A stretch of DNA of 8,056 bases from Betaproteobacteria bacterium (GCA_028868235.1 JAGWUW010000103.1:1-8056), one strand, 5' to 3'. Shown: positions 1-8,056, counted from the stretch's first letter. Made by a program: numbers and translations. Notes: generated from the sequence alone by a model not told the origin.

Positions 1-804
1 CAGATCAATCCGGCCTTTACTGCGATTACCGGCTATCGACCGCAGGAAGTGTTGGGCAAGGATCCTCGCTGCCTCGGTTCTGGACGTCATGACCCCGACT
101 TTTTCCGTGCGCTATGGCATCAGCTAGACAACGATGGGCACTGGGAGGGGGAGCTCTGGAATCGCCGTCCGGATGGCACGCTCTATGTCATCTGGCTGTC
201 CATTTCGGCGATCAGGGGCGAGGGGGCGGAAAGCGGTGGAAGGCATGTGGCAACCTTTATCGACATCACCCAGCGAAAGGAAGTCGAAGAGCTGCTTCGC
301 CATCGCGCCCAGAGCGACCCGCTGACCGATCTGCCCAACCGCACCTTGTTCTACGATCGTCTCCAGGTGGCTCTGGTTCTGGCGCGCCGCTACGGTTATG
401 CGTTTGCTCTGTTCTATATCGATCTCGATCATTTCAAGGAGGTCAACGATACGATGGGGCATGCGGCAGGTGACCAGTTGTTGGTGGAAACCGGGCGTCG
501 CCTGCTCCAGGCCGTTCGTGAGTCGGATACGGTCGCTCGCTTGGGGGGCGACGAGTTTGCTGTCATTCTGCCAAAGGTCGGCGGGCGCCAGGAGGTGGAG
601 GAAGTGGCCAAGCGAGTTGTTGCCGCACTGGCTCGACCTTTTGACCTCTCCTGCGGTGCTGTCAGCATATCGGGCAGTGTCGGCGTCGCCATCTATCCGG
701 AACATGGTGGCGATCTGGAAAGCATCCGAGCCTGCGCCGATGCGGCTCTGTATGTTGTCAAGGAGGGGGGGCGCAATGGCTATCGTATCGCCGAAAATCC
801 CTGA
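1..804 (+). CDS. PAS-GGDEF diguanylate cyclase, 5'-truncated by window edge
   Basis: The reading frame is open from base 1 with no clear start, so the gene begins upstream; 267 residues are visible. Residues about 1-95 form the end of a PAS sensor domain (NPAFTAITGY, then GELWNRRPDGTLY, ending in the usual DITQRK linker). Residues about 100-267 form a GGDEF domain with DPLTDLPNR at its start, the magnesium/substrate segment YIDLDHFKEVND, and an intact GGDEF active site encoded at 544-558. An RxxD inhibitory site (RESD, 517-528) lies exactly five residues before GGDEF. The family makes cyclic di-GMP from two GTP, and the RxxD site gives product inhibition, so this should be an active, feedback-controlled enzyme (inference). 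No EAL domain follows; the gene stops with TGA. The signal sensed by the PAS domain cannot be read from this fragment, and any N-terminal domains are unseen. There is no evident functional link to the nirS gene downstream. Confidence 0.93.
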   Translation, partial: QINPAFTAITGYRPQEVLGKDPRCLGSGRHDPDFFRALWHQLDNDGHWEGELWNRRPDGTLYVIWLSISAIRGEGAESGGRHVATFIDITQRKEVEELLRHRAQSDPLTDLPNRTLFYDRLQVALVLARRYGYAFALFYIDLDHFKEVNDTMGHAAGDQLLVETGRRLLQAVRESDTVARLGGDEFAVILPKVGGRQEVEEVAKRVVAALARPFDLSCGAVSISGSVGVAIYPEHGGDLESIRACADAALYVVKEGGRNGYRIAENP

Positions 805-853
805 AACGACGGATACGTTTGGAGAGCGCCGGCATCGTAAATTTTTGGTAGGC

Positions 854-867
854 TTGACACTTATCAA
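854..867. promoter_or_regulatory. distal FNR/DNR-type box upstream of nirS
   Basis: The sequence reads TTGAC-ACTT-ATCAA, a match to the FNR/DNR dyad TTGAT-N4-ATCAA with one departure in the left half-site. Its centre (860.5) is exactly 61 bp upstream of the centre of the perfect box at 915-928. If transcription starts near 963, this site is centred at about -102.5, a position on the helix face used by class I activators of the CRP/FNR family. It also resembles a -35 TTGACA, but no suitable -10 follows. Binding is inferred. Confidence 0.7.
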
Positions 868-914
868 GTTCTACACTCTCTGAAAGCCGCATGGCTTGGC
901 CTTTCTTTGTGTGG

Positions 915-928
915 TTGATTTCTATCAA
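915..928. promoter_or_regulatory. proximal FNR/DNR-type box of the nirS promoter
   Basis: This is a perfect TTGAT-TTCT-ATCAA dyad, the consensus for FNR-family activators whose recognition helix carries E--SR. Its centre is 73.5 bp before the nirS start codon. Used as a class II site at -41.5, it predicts transcription starting near 963 and a leader of about 32 nt. Such boxes typically drive nirS under low oxygen with nitrite or nitric oxide. Candidate binders are FNR, DNR/NNR-type proteins, or the regulator encoded at 2837-4315. Confidence 0.88.
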
Positions 929-929
929 A

Positions 930-2725
<1,796 letters not shown>

Positions 2726-2730
2726 GACTA

Positions 2731-2782
2731 AAGGAGGGGGTTGGCTCCACCGAGAGAGGAGTTATCCCCCTCCTTCTTTTTC
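2731..2782 (+). terminator. Rho-independent terminator after nirS
   Basis: AAGGAGGGGG (2731-2740) pairs perfectly with CCCCCTCCTT (2766-2775) to form a 10-bp GC-rich stem, followed by CTTTTTC. The 25-nt loop contains a smaller pairing, CTCC (2745-2748) with GGAG (2758-2761), which would extend the hairpin. The stem begins 5 nt after the nirS stop codon. The large loop and short U-tract could allow partial read-through into the regulator gene, for which no other clear promoter is visible (inference). Confidence 0.82.
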
Positions 2783-2836
2783 CCTAGCATGTCGTTCTAG
2801 CACCAATTTGCAAACAACTTGCAGGGATTTTCCGCA

Positions 2837-4315
2837 GTGAACGCACGGTTTAACGATCTGCATCGCGCCCAGCGCGAATTGCTTTCCAGCAGCCAGTTAT
2901 TGGCTGGCTTGCCGCCCGCAGTGATCGACGGGTTGGCCGACGCCAGCCGTGTCGTCGAACTGGCAGCAAATGAAATCTTGTACGAAACCGGCCAGCCTAT
3001 CCGCGAGGCCCATATTCTTTTCAGCGGTAGCGTCAAGCGGGTGGTGAATATGCCCGGGGGGGCCAGCCGCGTCGTCGAGATCGTCCAAAACGAGCAGTTG
3101 CTTGGTGTTGGCGAAGTGTTCGGCATCATGCACTACGCTGCTACTTGTTCCGGGATCACCAACTGCCTGCTGGTTGCCATCGACATCCGCCGACTGCGCG
3201 AGGCCGTGCACCACAGCCATGATCTGAGTGCTCGTATCATTGCCGCGCTGGCCAGCCGCCAGTGTGCAACCGAATTCGATGCAGCCGGATTCCACTATGG
3301 ACTTACCGGCGCACAGCGGCTTCTCGACTACCTGCTGGACCAGGCTGGCGAACGTCCGGGATTTGCGGGCGAAACGACGGTATTGCTCAAGGCTAGCAAG
3401 AAAGTGATTGCCGCCCGCATTGGCATGACGCCGGAGTCTTTGTCCCGAAATCTTCGTGAATTGAGCGACAACGGTGTGATCGTGGTTGATGGTCGCTGCG
3501 TTCACATTCAGAACGCGGCCCTGCTTGATACGGTTAGTGGCGATGCTCGGCAGCGACTCAGCTTCAGTCGCAAGCGCAAGGGAACGCGACCAACCGGCAA
3601 GGCGCTTCCATCGGGGGTGTTGGTTAACATGTGCGGTCGTTTGCGACTGCTGTCGCAACGCATGGCTGTGGCGTGGGGAAGCGTCGCCGCCGGGGTTGCG
3701 CCCAGCCGGGCTCGGATCAAGCTTCGTCAGTGCGAGAAGGAGTTTGTTCGTAACCTGGAGAAGCTCGATGGCTTGGACCTTGAGTCCGACCTGGGTGGGA
3801 AACTGGAGACAATCAAACAGCTATGGCCATCCTATCGTGAGGCCATGGGGAGCGAAAATGTCGAGGACACCGAGCGTATTTTCTTGCTCAGCGAAGAAAT
3901 TCTCGATGCGGCAAATGGCCTGACCGCCTGTGCTGCCAGCTTGGCTGGTATCCCTGAAGTGCATTACGTCAACACCGCTGGGCGCAATCGCATGTTGTCG
4001 CAGCGCATCTGCAAGCTGTTCCTGTTTCACGATTGGGGTAGCCTGCATGACTGCATCGCTGAGCTCTCGCGGCAAACCTGTCAGGAATTCGAGAGCAATC
4101 TGCAGGAATTGGTCCGGGCCGGAGGAAGCCATGCCGAACTCGGTGCCCAGCTCGATGTCGTAGCCAGCCAGTGGCAACGATTTGTCCGCGCCCTCTGTCC
4201 CGATCTGTCGCATGCCGGAAAGGTCAAGCATGCGCGTCTGGTTTTGACGGAGGGGGAGCGTCTGCTGCGCTGTGTCGATACGACGGTCAAACTGTTCGAG
4301 CGCCTTGCTAAGTAG
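2837..4315 (+). CDS. Crp/Fnr-family regulator with two C-terminal PilJ/NarX-like sensor repeats
   Basis: At 492 residues this is about twice the length of an ordinary Crp/Fnr protein. Residues about 15-130 form the cyclic-nucleotide-binding-type barrel (GVGEVFG at 90-96), followed by a dimerisation helix and a helix-turn-helix at about 186-210. The recognition helix contains E200-S-L-S203-R204, the FNR-class E--SR signature for TTGAT half-sites. There is no FNR-like N-terminal cysteine cluster and no CRP-like cAMP-contact segment, so it is closer to DNR/NNR-type regulators. The C-terminal half has two repeats about 115 residues apart, opening with VNMCGRLRLLSQRM (263-276) and VNTAGRNRMLSQRI (378-391). 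These match the PilJ-type N-terminal sensor domain and resemble the NarX/NarQ P-box that binds nitrate/nitrite. No signal peptide or membrane segment is seen, so the protein is cytoplasmic. GTG at 2837 is preferred because AGGGA lies 9 nt upstream; an in-frame TTG at 2819 lacks a ribosome site. It lies between nirS and the cytochrome gene, its likely targets. The ligand is unknown. Confidence 0.9.
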   Translation: MNARFNDLHRAQRELLSSSQLLAGLPPAVIDGLADASRVVELAANEILYETGQPIREAHILFSGSVKRVVNMPGGASRVVEIVQNEQLLGVGEVFGIMHYAATCSGITNCLLVAIDIRRLREAVHHSHDLSARIIAALASRQCATEFDAAGFHYGLTGAQRLLDYLLDQAGERPGFAGETTVLLKASKKVIAARIGMTPESLSRNLRELSDNGVIVVDGRCVHIQNAALLDTVSGDARQRLSFSRKRKGTRPTGKALPSGVLVNMCGRLRLLSQRMAVAWGSVAAGVAPSRARIKLRQCEKEFVRNLEKLDGLDLESDLGGKLETIKQLWPSYREAMGSENVEDTERIFLLSEEILDAANGLTACAASLAGIPEVHYVNTAGRNRMLSQRICKLFLFHDWGSLHDCIAELSRQTCQEFESNLQELVRAGGSHAELGAQLDVVASQWQRFVRALCPDLSHAGKVKHARLVLTEGERLLRCVDTTVKLFERLAK

Positions 4316-4334
4316 GTTTTAACGCAGCAAACTC

Positions 4335-4348
4335 TTGATATCTGTCAA
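4335..4348. promoter_or_regulatory. distal FNR/DNR-type box upstream of the c551-type cytochrome gene
   Basis: The sequence reads TTGAT-ATCT-GTCAA, with one departure from the dyad in the right half-site. Its centre (4341.5) is exactly 61 bp upstream of the next box, the same spacing as in front of nirS. A TATAAT word at 4374-4379 lies 25 nt beyond it, about 3 nt farther than ideal for class II activation, so a second minor promoter from this site is possible but uncertain. Confidence 0.72.
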
Positions 4349-4395
4349 TTTTGGCTGGTCCGGTGAAGCCCGATATAATTGGCATCAGGCGCCAT

Positions 4396-4409
4396 TTGAT
4401 ATCCATCAA
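4396..4409. promoter_or_regulatory. proximal FNR/DNR-type box of the c551-type cytochrome promoter
   Basis: This is a perfect TTGAT-ATCC-ATCAA dyad centred 69.5 bp before the cytochrome start codon. As a class II site at -41.5 it predicts transcription from about 4444 and a 28-nt leader. It is followed by the same GCGGCAAA and GAGACATT words, at the same offsets, as the nirS box. This implies co-regulation of the reductase and its likely electron donor. Confidence 0.87.
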
Positions 4410-4410
4410 G

Positions 4411-4444
4411 GCGGCAAAATTCTAAATCGAGACATTACGCCCTC
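4411..4444 (+). promoter_or_regulatory. c551-type cytochrome core promoter
   Basis: GCGGCAAA (4411-4418) and GAGACATT (4429-4436) follow the proximal box at offsets identical to those in the nirS promoter. GACATT (4431-4436) is the candidate -10. The start near 4444 is inferred from geometry. A ribosome binding site GAGGGG (4459-4464) lies 7 nt before the ATG at 4472. Confidence 0.55.
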
Positions 4445-4471
4445 ACATTAATTTTAACGAGGGGTTTCGAG

Positions 4472-4780
4472 ATGAAAGCAATCTACGTCGCAACCATGAT
4501 GGCTGCCGGGCTGGCTCTTTCCGGACAGGTCATGGCTGACGAGGCGCTGGCCAAGGCCAAGAACTGCCTGTCCTGCCATGCAGTGGACAAGAAGCTGGTG
4601 GGCCCGGCATTCAAGGATGTCGCCGCCAAGTATAAAGGTGATGCCGGTGCCGCCGATAAGCTGGCTGCCAAGGTCAAGGCCGGAGGCAAGGGTGTCTGGG
4701 GGGAAATCCCGATGCCGCCGAACAACGTTACGCCGGAAGAAGCGAAGAAGTTGGTGACTTGGGTTCTCTCTCAAAAGTAA
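4472..4780 (+). CDS. Periplasmic cytochrome c551/c552-type (c8 class), likely donor to NirS
   Basis: This 102-residue protein starts with a Sec signal peptide of about 22 residues (cleavage after VMA, before DEAL), giving a mature protein of about 80 residues, typical for small class I cytochromes of the c551 (c8) type. The heme motif is CLSCH at 32-36, and Met81 in EIPMPPN is the expected second axial ligand. The His36-Met81 spacing of 45 equals His16-Met61 of Pseudomonas c551. KLVGPAFKDVAAKY follows the heme site, as is usual. In denitrifiers this family (NirM-like) carries electrons from the bc1 complex to cd1 nitrite reductase and sometimes to other periplasmic oxidases. The shared promoter design with nirS supports that role here. 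It is transcribed alone and ends at a strong hairpin. A general respiratory role is possible, so the symbol nirM is not assigned. Confidence 0.93.
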   Translation: MKAIYVATMMAAGLALSGQVMADEALAKAKNCLSCHAVDKKLVGPAFKDVAAKYKGDAGAADKLAAKVKAGGKGVWGEIPMPPNNVTPEEAKKLVTWVLSQK

Positions 4781-4794
4781 GCAAACCAGGCTTC

Positions 4795-4827
4795 AAAAAA
4801 AGACCGGCTGACTGCCGGTCTTTTTTT
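4795..4827. terminator. Symmetric bidirectional terminator between convergent genes
   Basis: Seven A residues plus GACCGGC (4795-4808) pair with GCCGGTC plus seven T residues (4814-4827) around a 5-nt loop TGACT. On each strand the GC-rich stem ends in a run of U, so one hairpin can stop transcription of the cytochrome gene from the left and the yeiH-like gene from the right. It lies 14 nt after the cytochrome stop codon and about 51 nt beyond the end of the minus-strand gene. Confidence 0.93.
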
Positions 4828-4878
4828 GTCCCTGTTGTTTGCGGGAATGGGTGCAAGCCAGCCATGGCTTGTATGTGC

Positions 4879-5889
4879 TTACCAGGCCACCCCGAAATTG
4901 ATCCAGGCGCCAACGATGACCAGATAGGTAAAGAGGATGGCGCCGAGCAACAGGGGTTTGAGGCCGGCTTGGCGGATCAGGGCGAAAGTGGTTTCCATGC
5001 CAAAGGCAGCCATAGCGAAACTCAGGCTGATAATGCCGGCTTGGCGCAAGATCTGCAGTGCATTGGGGGGTATGTCAACCAACGAGTTGATGGTGGCAAA
5101 AAATACAAAAATCAGGGCAAACCATGGCACAGTAATGCGCCTTTTTTCGCCGGCCGCCTCTCTGCGGGCGAGCCAGAAACTCAGGCCGAGCAGGAACGGC
5201 ACCAGCATTAGGACCCGGATCATCTTTACGATCACCGCGTTGTGCGAGGCACTGCCACCGATGGCATTGCCGATGGCGACAACTTGGGCCACCTCGTGTA
5301 CGGTCGAACCGATGAAAATGCCGAACAATGAGCGGCTGCCACCCAGCCATGTAAAGAGCAGTGGGTAAAGGAACATCGCGGCTGTGCCGAAAAGTACGAC
5401 GGTCGCCACTGCTGTGGCTGCTTTCCTGACACTGTCGCTTTCATCCATGCGTAGTACGGAAACCGTGGCAACGATTGCGGCGGCACCGCAAATGGCGCTC
5501 CCGGCGGCAATGAGTAATGCCTGTGCGCGCTCCATGCGCAGCCAGCGAGTGCCGATGAAGTAACCGATGGCCAAGGTCGATGACAGCATCAGCAAATCGA
5601 TCAGCAACCCGGAGCGGCCCGCCTCGGCAATTTGTTGCAGATTGATATTGAAGCCGTAGAGGGCTACGCCAGCGCGGAGCAGGATTTTCTGCGCAAAACG
5701 GAGGCCGGCTTGCCATCGGCCATGGGAGAGTGTTGGCTTCAGATTGCCGAGCAGGGCGCCCAAGACGATGGCCAGGGTCAAAGGTGAGGCGCCGAGTGCG
5801 CTCAATTCCGGTCGTTGGGCCGCGACGCTGGCCAAGGCAACGAGCAGAGCGATCAGGCCGAGGCCGGGAATAATTTTGCTTGAGGGCAT
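4879..5889 (-). CDS. yeiH: YeiH/UPF0324-family integral membrane protein (putative sulfite/sulfate exporter)
   Basis: This is a 336-residue, strongly hydrophobic protein with roughly nine to eleven predicted membrane segments. Family signatures are clear: SPLTLAIVLGALLGN (35-49), a central SAICGAAAIVAT segment (131-142), GSTVHEVAQVVA (194-205) and a late KPLLLGAILF segment (311-320), all matching my recollection of E. coli YeiH. The family is annotated as putative sulfate exporters, but transport has been little tested; the link to sulfite comes mainly from its neighbouring regulator YeiE. The gene is divergent from the LysR gene at 5984 and they share a 94-bp control region. The start at 5889 gives a normal N-terminus; GGAAG about 8-10 nt upstream is a reasonable ribosome site. 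The 3' end meets the bidirectional terminator. Family assignment is confident; substrate is not. Confidence 0.93.
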   Translation of the reverse strand: MPSSKIIPGLGLIALLVALASVAAQRPELSALGASPLTLAIVLGALLGNLKPTLSHGRWQAGLRFAQKILLRAGVALYGFNINLQQIAEAGRSGLLIDLLMLSSTLAIGYFIGTRWLRMERAQALLIAAGSAICGAAAIVATVSVLRMDESDSVRKAATAVATVVLFGTAAMFLYPLLFTWLGGSRSLFGIFIGSTVHEVAQVVAIGNAIGGSASHNAVIVKMIRVLMLVPFLLGLSFWLARREAAGEKRRITVPWFALIFVFFATINSLVDIPPNALQILRQAGIISLSFAMAAFGMETTFALIRQAGLKPLLLGAILFTYLVIVGAWINFGVAW

Positions 5890-5983
5890 GAGCGGTGCTT
5901 CCAGTTCGTGATGCTCGAATATTAGTGCTTGCTACTTTGATAAGTAAAACGTATATTTTTTATATTTGAAATTGGTTTTTCTG
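5890..5983. promoter_or_regulatory. Divergent yeiH/yeiE control region with palindrome
   Basis: This AT-rich 94-bp gap separates the two divergent genes. It contains a perfect inverted repeat TACTT-TGAT-AAGTA (5933-5946) and an AT tract, GTATATTTTTTATAT (5951-5965). LysR-type regulators commonly bind such interrupted dyads between themselves and a divergent target, repressing their own gene and activating the target when ligand is bound. The palindrome is the best operator candidate. Exact -35/-10 elements cannot be assigned with confidence. Confidence 0.5.
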
Positions 5984-6865
5984 ATGAAAATTAGCCTGCG
6001 CCAGCTTGAGGTATTTGCCGCCGTCGCCAGCCATGGTCAGGTCACGCGGGCAGCCCAGGCGGTTGCCATGAGCCAGGCGGCAGCCAGCATGGCCCTGGCT
6101 GATCTGGAGGGGCAGCTCGGTACGCCGCTGTTCAATCGCCAGGGGCGACAGTGGCAACTGACAGACAGCGGGCGGGAAATCCTGCCGCTGGCTCGCGAAG
6201 TCCTGGATCGGGTTGGCGATATCGAAGCTGTTGGTCAAACCCGAGGGGCGGCTTTTAATATTCATCTCGGGGCGAGCGTGACCATCGGCAATCATCTGCT
6301 GCCTGAGCTAATCATCGAATTGAGTCGCTGCTATCCGGGCAGTTGCATTCAAGTGTCGCGACACAATACCGAGCAGGTGGTGTCGCGGTTGCTGGCTTTT
6401 CAAATCGATCTTGGTTTCATCGAGGGCCCGGTCAATGATCCGCGTATTGCTTGTTTTCAGTGGCGCCGGGATGCGTTGCAAGTATTTGCGGCGCCGGATC
6501 ACCCCTTGGCCGGTCGGCAATTGAGCGTCGAAGATTTGCGCTCTGTCGGCTGGGTAAGTCGGGAATCCGGGTCCGGGACGCGCGAGCATTTCGATCGTGC
6601 GATGGCAGAGTCTGGTATTACACCCCGCATCGTGCTTGAGCTTGAGCAGCCGGAAGCCGTGCGCCAGTGCGTGCGCCTGGGACTCGGCGTGGGCTGCCTA
6701 TCGTCGCTGGAGTTACGCGACGCTTTTCAGGCGGGTTGGCTCGTGCCTTTGGAAACGCCGTTTCTCGATTTGTCGCGGCAATTACGGATTGCCCTGCATG
6801 CCCAGAAACATCGGACCCGCGGTGTTCAGGCGGTGCTTGACCTCTGCCAGGGTAATGCCGAGTGA
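5984..6865 (+). CDS. yeiE: LysR-type transcriptional regulator, YeiE-like
   Basis: The protein is 293 residues, standard for LysR regulators. An N-terminal winged helix-turn-helix occupies about residues 1-62 (ISLRQLEVFAAVA, then SQAAASMALADLEGQLGTPLF). The effector domain follows with IGNHLLPELI (101-110), LGFIEGP (143-149) and RESGSGTRE (193-201), all of which match my recollection of E. coli YeiE rather than CysB or Cbl. YeiE in enterobacteria has been reported to respond to sulfite, so this regulator probably controls the divergent yeiH-like gene in response to sulfite or a related sulfur compound (inference). ATG at 5984 is chosen because MKISLRQLEVF matches the family N-terminus; an in-frame TTG at 5966 would add six residues. 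The ribosome site before the ATG is weak, suggesting low expression. A stretch of about 95 bases after the stop has no clear terminator. Confidence 0.92.
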   Translation: MKISLRQLEVFAAVASHGQVTRAAQAVAMSQAAASMALADLEGQLGTPLFNRQGRQWQLTDSGREILPLAREVLDRVGDIEAVGQTRGAAFNIHLGASVTIGNHLLPELIIELSRCYPGSCIQVSRHNTEQVVSRLLAFQIDLGFIEGPVNDPRIACFQWRRDALQVFAAPDHPLAGRQLSVEDLRSVGWVSRESGSGTREHFDRAMAESGITPRIVLELEQPEAVRQCVRLGLGVGCLSSLELRDAFQAGWLVPLETPFLDLSRQLRIALHAQKHRTRGVQAVLDLCQGNAE

Positions 6866-6960
6866 TTGGTCGATGGCGCGGTCCGGCGCGATAGCGTCGA
6901 AATGCTAGCGGCACGATGTTTAACAGTAGCGATCAGCAACAATTATTTCGGGTAACACCT

Positions 6961-6990
6961 CTTGAAATCCATCGGCCTCGTCCCTATTAT
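6961..6990 (+). promoter_or_regulatory. groES promoter with overlapping sigma-70 and sigma-32 elements
   Basis: TTGAAA (6962-6967) and TATTAT (6985-6990) are separated by exactly 17 nt, a good vegetative promoter. The same bases also read as a heat-shock promoter: CTTGAAA (6961-6967), 14 nt, then CCCTATTA (6982-6989), a partial match to the sigma-32 -10. Transcription should begin near 6997, inside the CIRCE element. The leader would be about 105 nt. The preceding 6866-6960 shows no gene or clear signal. Confidence 0.75.
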
Positions 6991-7016
6991 TAGCACTCAC
7001 CGGTAGCTAGTGCTAA
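6990..7016. promoter_or_regulatory. CIRCE operator (HrcA binding site) of groESL
   Basis: TTAGCACTC (6990-6998), a 9-nt spacer, then TAGTGCTAA (7008-7016). This matches the CIRCE consensus TTAGCACTC-N9-GAGTGCTAA except for T in place of G at the innermost base of the right arm, leaving eight paired bases per arm. It overlaps the -10 end and the predicted start site, so bound HrcA would block initiation. HrcA itself is not in the window. Confidence 0.93.
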
Positions 7017-7102
7017 TCGCATGCCTGCCCGGTCCCGCGCCTGTGTCCTGCACGGCCGGCCAATTTCAGTTTTGTTGCAACTCATTTTCAGGAGTCTGTT
7101 TT

Positions 7103-7393
7103 ATGAATATCCGTCCTTTGCACGACCGCGTGATCGTCAAGCGCGTTGAAGCCGAACGCACCACCGCTTCCGGTATCGTTCTGCCGGATTCCGCTGGCGA
7201 GAAGCCGGATCAGGGTGAAGTCCTGGCCGTCGGACCGGGCAAGCGCGACGAAAACGGCAAGCACGTCGCTCTCGACGTCAAGGTCGGCGATCGCGTTCTG
7301 TTCGGCAAGTACGCCGGTCAGGCCGTCAAGGTCGATGGTCAGGAAGTCCTGGTCATGCGTGAAGAAGACATCATGGGCGTCATCCAAGGCTAA
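7103..7393 (+). CDS. groES: Co-chaperonin GroES (Hsp10)
   Basis: This 96-residue protein has the usual GroES length and sequence: [14 protein letters not shown] at the N-terminus, the mobile-loop region [16 protein letters not shown] (about 16-31) with the hydrophobic IVL that docks on GroEL, the GEVLAVGPG beta-strand, and the C-terminal EEDIMGVI. Heptameric GroES caps the GroEL ring and closes the folding chamber in the cytoplasm. The ATG at 7103 has AGGAG at 7090-7094; the open frame extends upstream, but that stretch is leader and operator sequence. groEL follows after 45 nt, forming the standard operon under the CIRCE-controlled promoter. Confidence 0.98.
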   Translation: MNIRPLHDRVIVKRVEAERTTASGIVLPDSAGEKPDQGEVLAVGPGKRDENGKHVALDVKVGDRVLFGKYAGQAVKVDGQEVLVMREEDIMGVIQG

Positions 7394-7438
7394 TCGCCCG
7401 GGTCGATTTTCCAAACAGATCAAATCAGGAGTTATTAA

Positions 7439-8056
<618 letters not shown>

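Noticed and set aside
804..820. Small hairpin AAACG-N7-CGTTT after the diguanylate cyclase gene
   Set aside because: The stem is only 5 bp, AT-rich and has no U-tract, so it does not support a terminator call.
124..867. Long minus-strand open frame opposite the diguanylate cyclase
   Set aside because: The plus-strand frame has unmistakable PAS and GGDEF motifs. The antisense frame has no recognisable domain and reflects GC-rich codon bias.
2808..2823. Repeated TTGCA either side of AACAAC before the regulator gene
   Set aside because: A 5-base direct repeat is within chance expectation and matches no known operator or promoter.
2897..3658. 253-codon minus-strand frame inside the regulator gene
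   Set aside because: It is a shadow of the Crp/Fnr and sensor-repeat coding sequence; its translation shows no recognisable domain.
4374..4379. TATAAT consensus -10 between the two cytochrome-gene boxes
   Set aside because: It has no matching -35 at 16-18 nt, and it is about 3 nt off the ideal class II distance from the distal box. It was kept only as a remark, not as a separate promoter.
4759..5211. 150-codon plus-strand frame after the cytochrome gene
   Set aside because: It runs through the bidirectional terminator and is antisense to the yeiH-like gene.
5938..5951. Possible FNR box in the yeiH/yeiE gap (TTGAT at 5938-5942 region)
   Set aside because: Only the left half-site is present; the expected right half ATCAA is absent, and the bases are better explained by the TACTT/AAGTA palindrome.

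Overview
The window looks like a chromosomal segment of a denitrifying betaproteobacterium, most likely Rhodocyclales (Dechloromonas/Azonexus-like). This rests on moderately high G+C, a close NirS and c551-type cytochrome, FNR-type TTGAT-N4-ATCAA promoters, and a groESL operon carrying both a heat-shock promoter and a CIRCE operator. The taxonomic placement is inference from gene content and recalled family sequences; no search was run.

Layout, left to right. (1) Positions 1-804: the 3' part of a PAS-GGDEF diguanylate cyclase, cut by the window start. (2) Positions 805-4780: a denitrification block. It holds nirS (cytochrome cd1 nitrite reductase), then a Crp/Fnr-family regulator with an unusual C-terminal extension of two PilJ/NarX-like sensor repeats, then a small c551-type cytochrome that is a plausible electron donor to NirS. 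nirS and the cytochrome gene each have two FNR/DNR-type boxes upstream. (3) Positions 4795-4827: a symmetric hairpin that can terminate transcription from both sides. (4) Positions 4879-6865: a divergent pair, a YeiH-type membrane protein (minus strand) and a YeiE-type LysR regulator (plus strand), arranged as in enterobacteria and probably concerned with sulfite/sulfur stress. (5) Positions 6866-8056: the groES-groEL operon with its regulatory region; groEL is cut by the window end.

How the parts fit. The regulator carries the FNR-class E--SR recognition motif, which matches the TTGAT half-sites in front of nirS and the cytochrome gene on either side of it, and it lacks an FNR-like N-terminal cysteine cluster. 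Its C-terminal half carries two copies of a motif resembling the P-box used by NarX/NarQ to bind nitrate/nitrite. The simplest reading is a local control circuit in which a nitrogen-oxide-responsive regulator controls the reductase and its electron donor.

The most striking non-coding signal is that the two promoters share one geometry. Paired boxes lie exactly 61 bp apart centre to centre, and GCGGCAAA and GAGACATT lie at identical offsets downstream, while the 47-bp spacers between the boxes are unrelated. No tRNA, rRNA, insertion sequence, CRISPR array or phage gene is visible.
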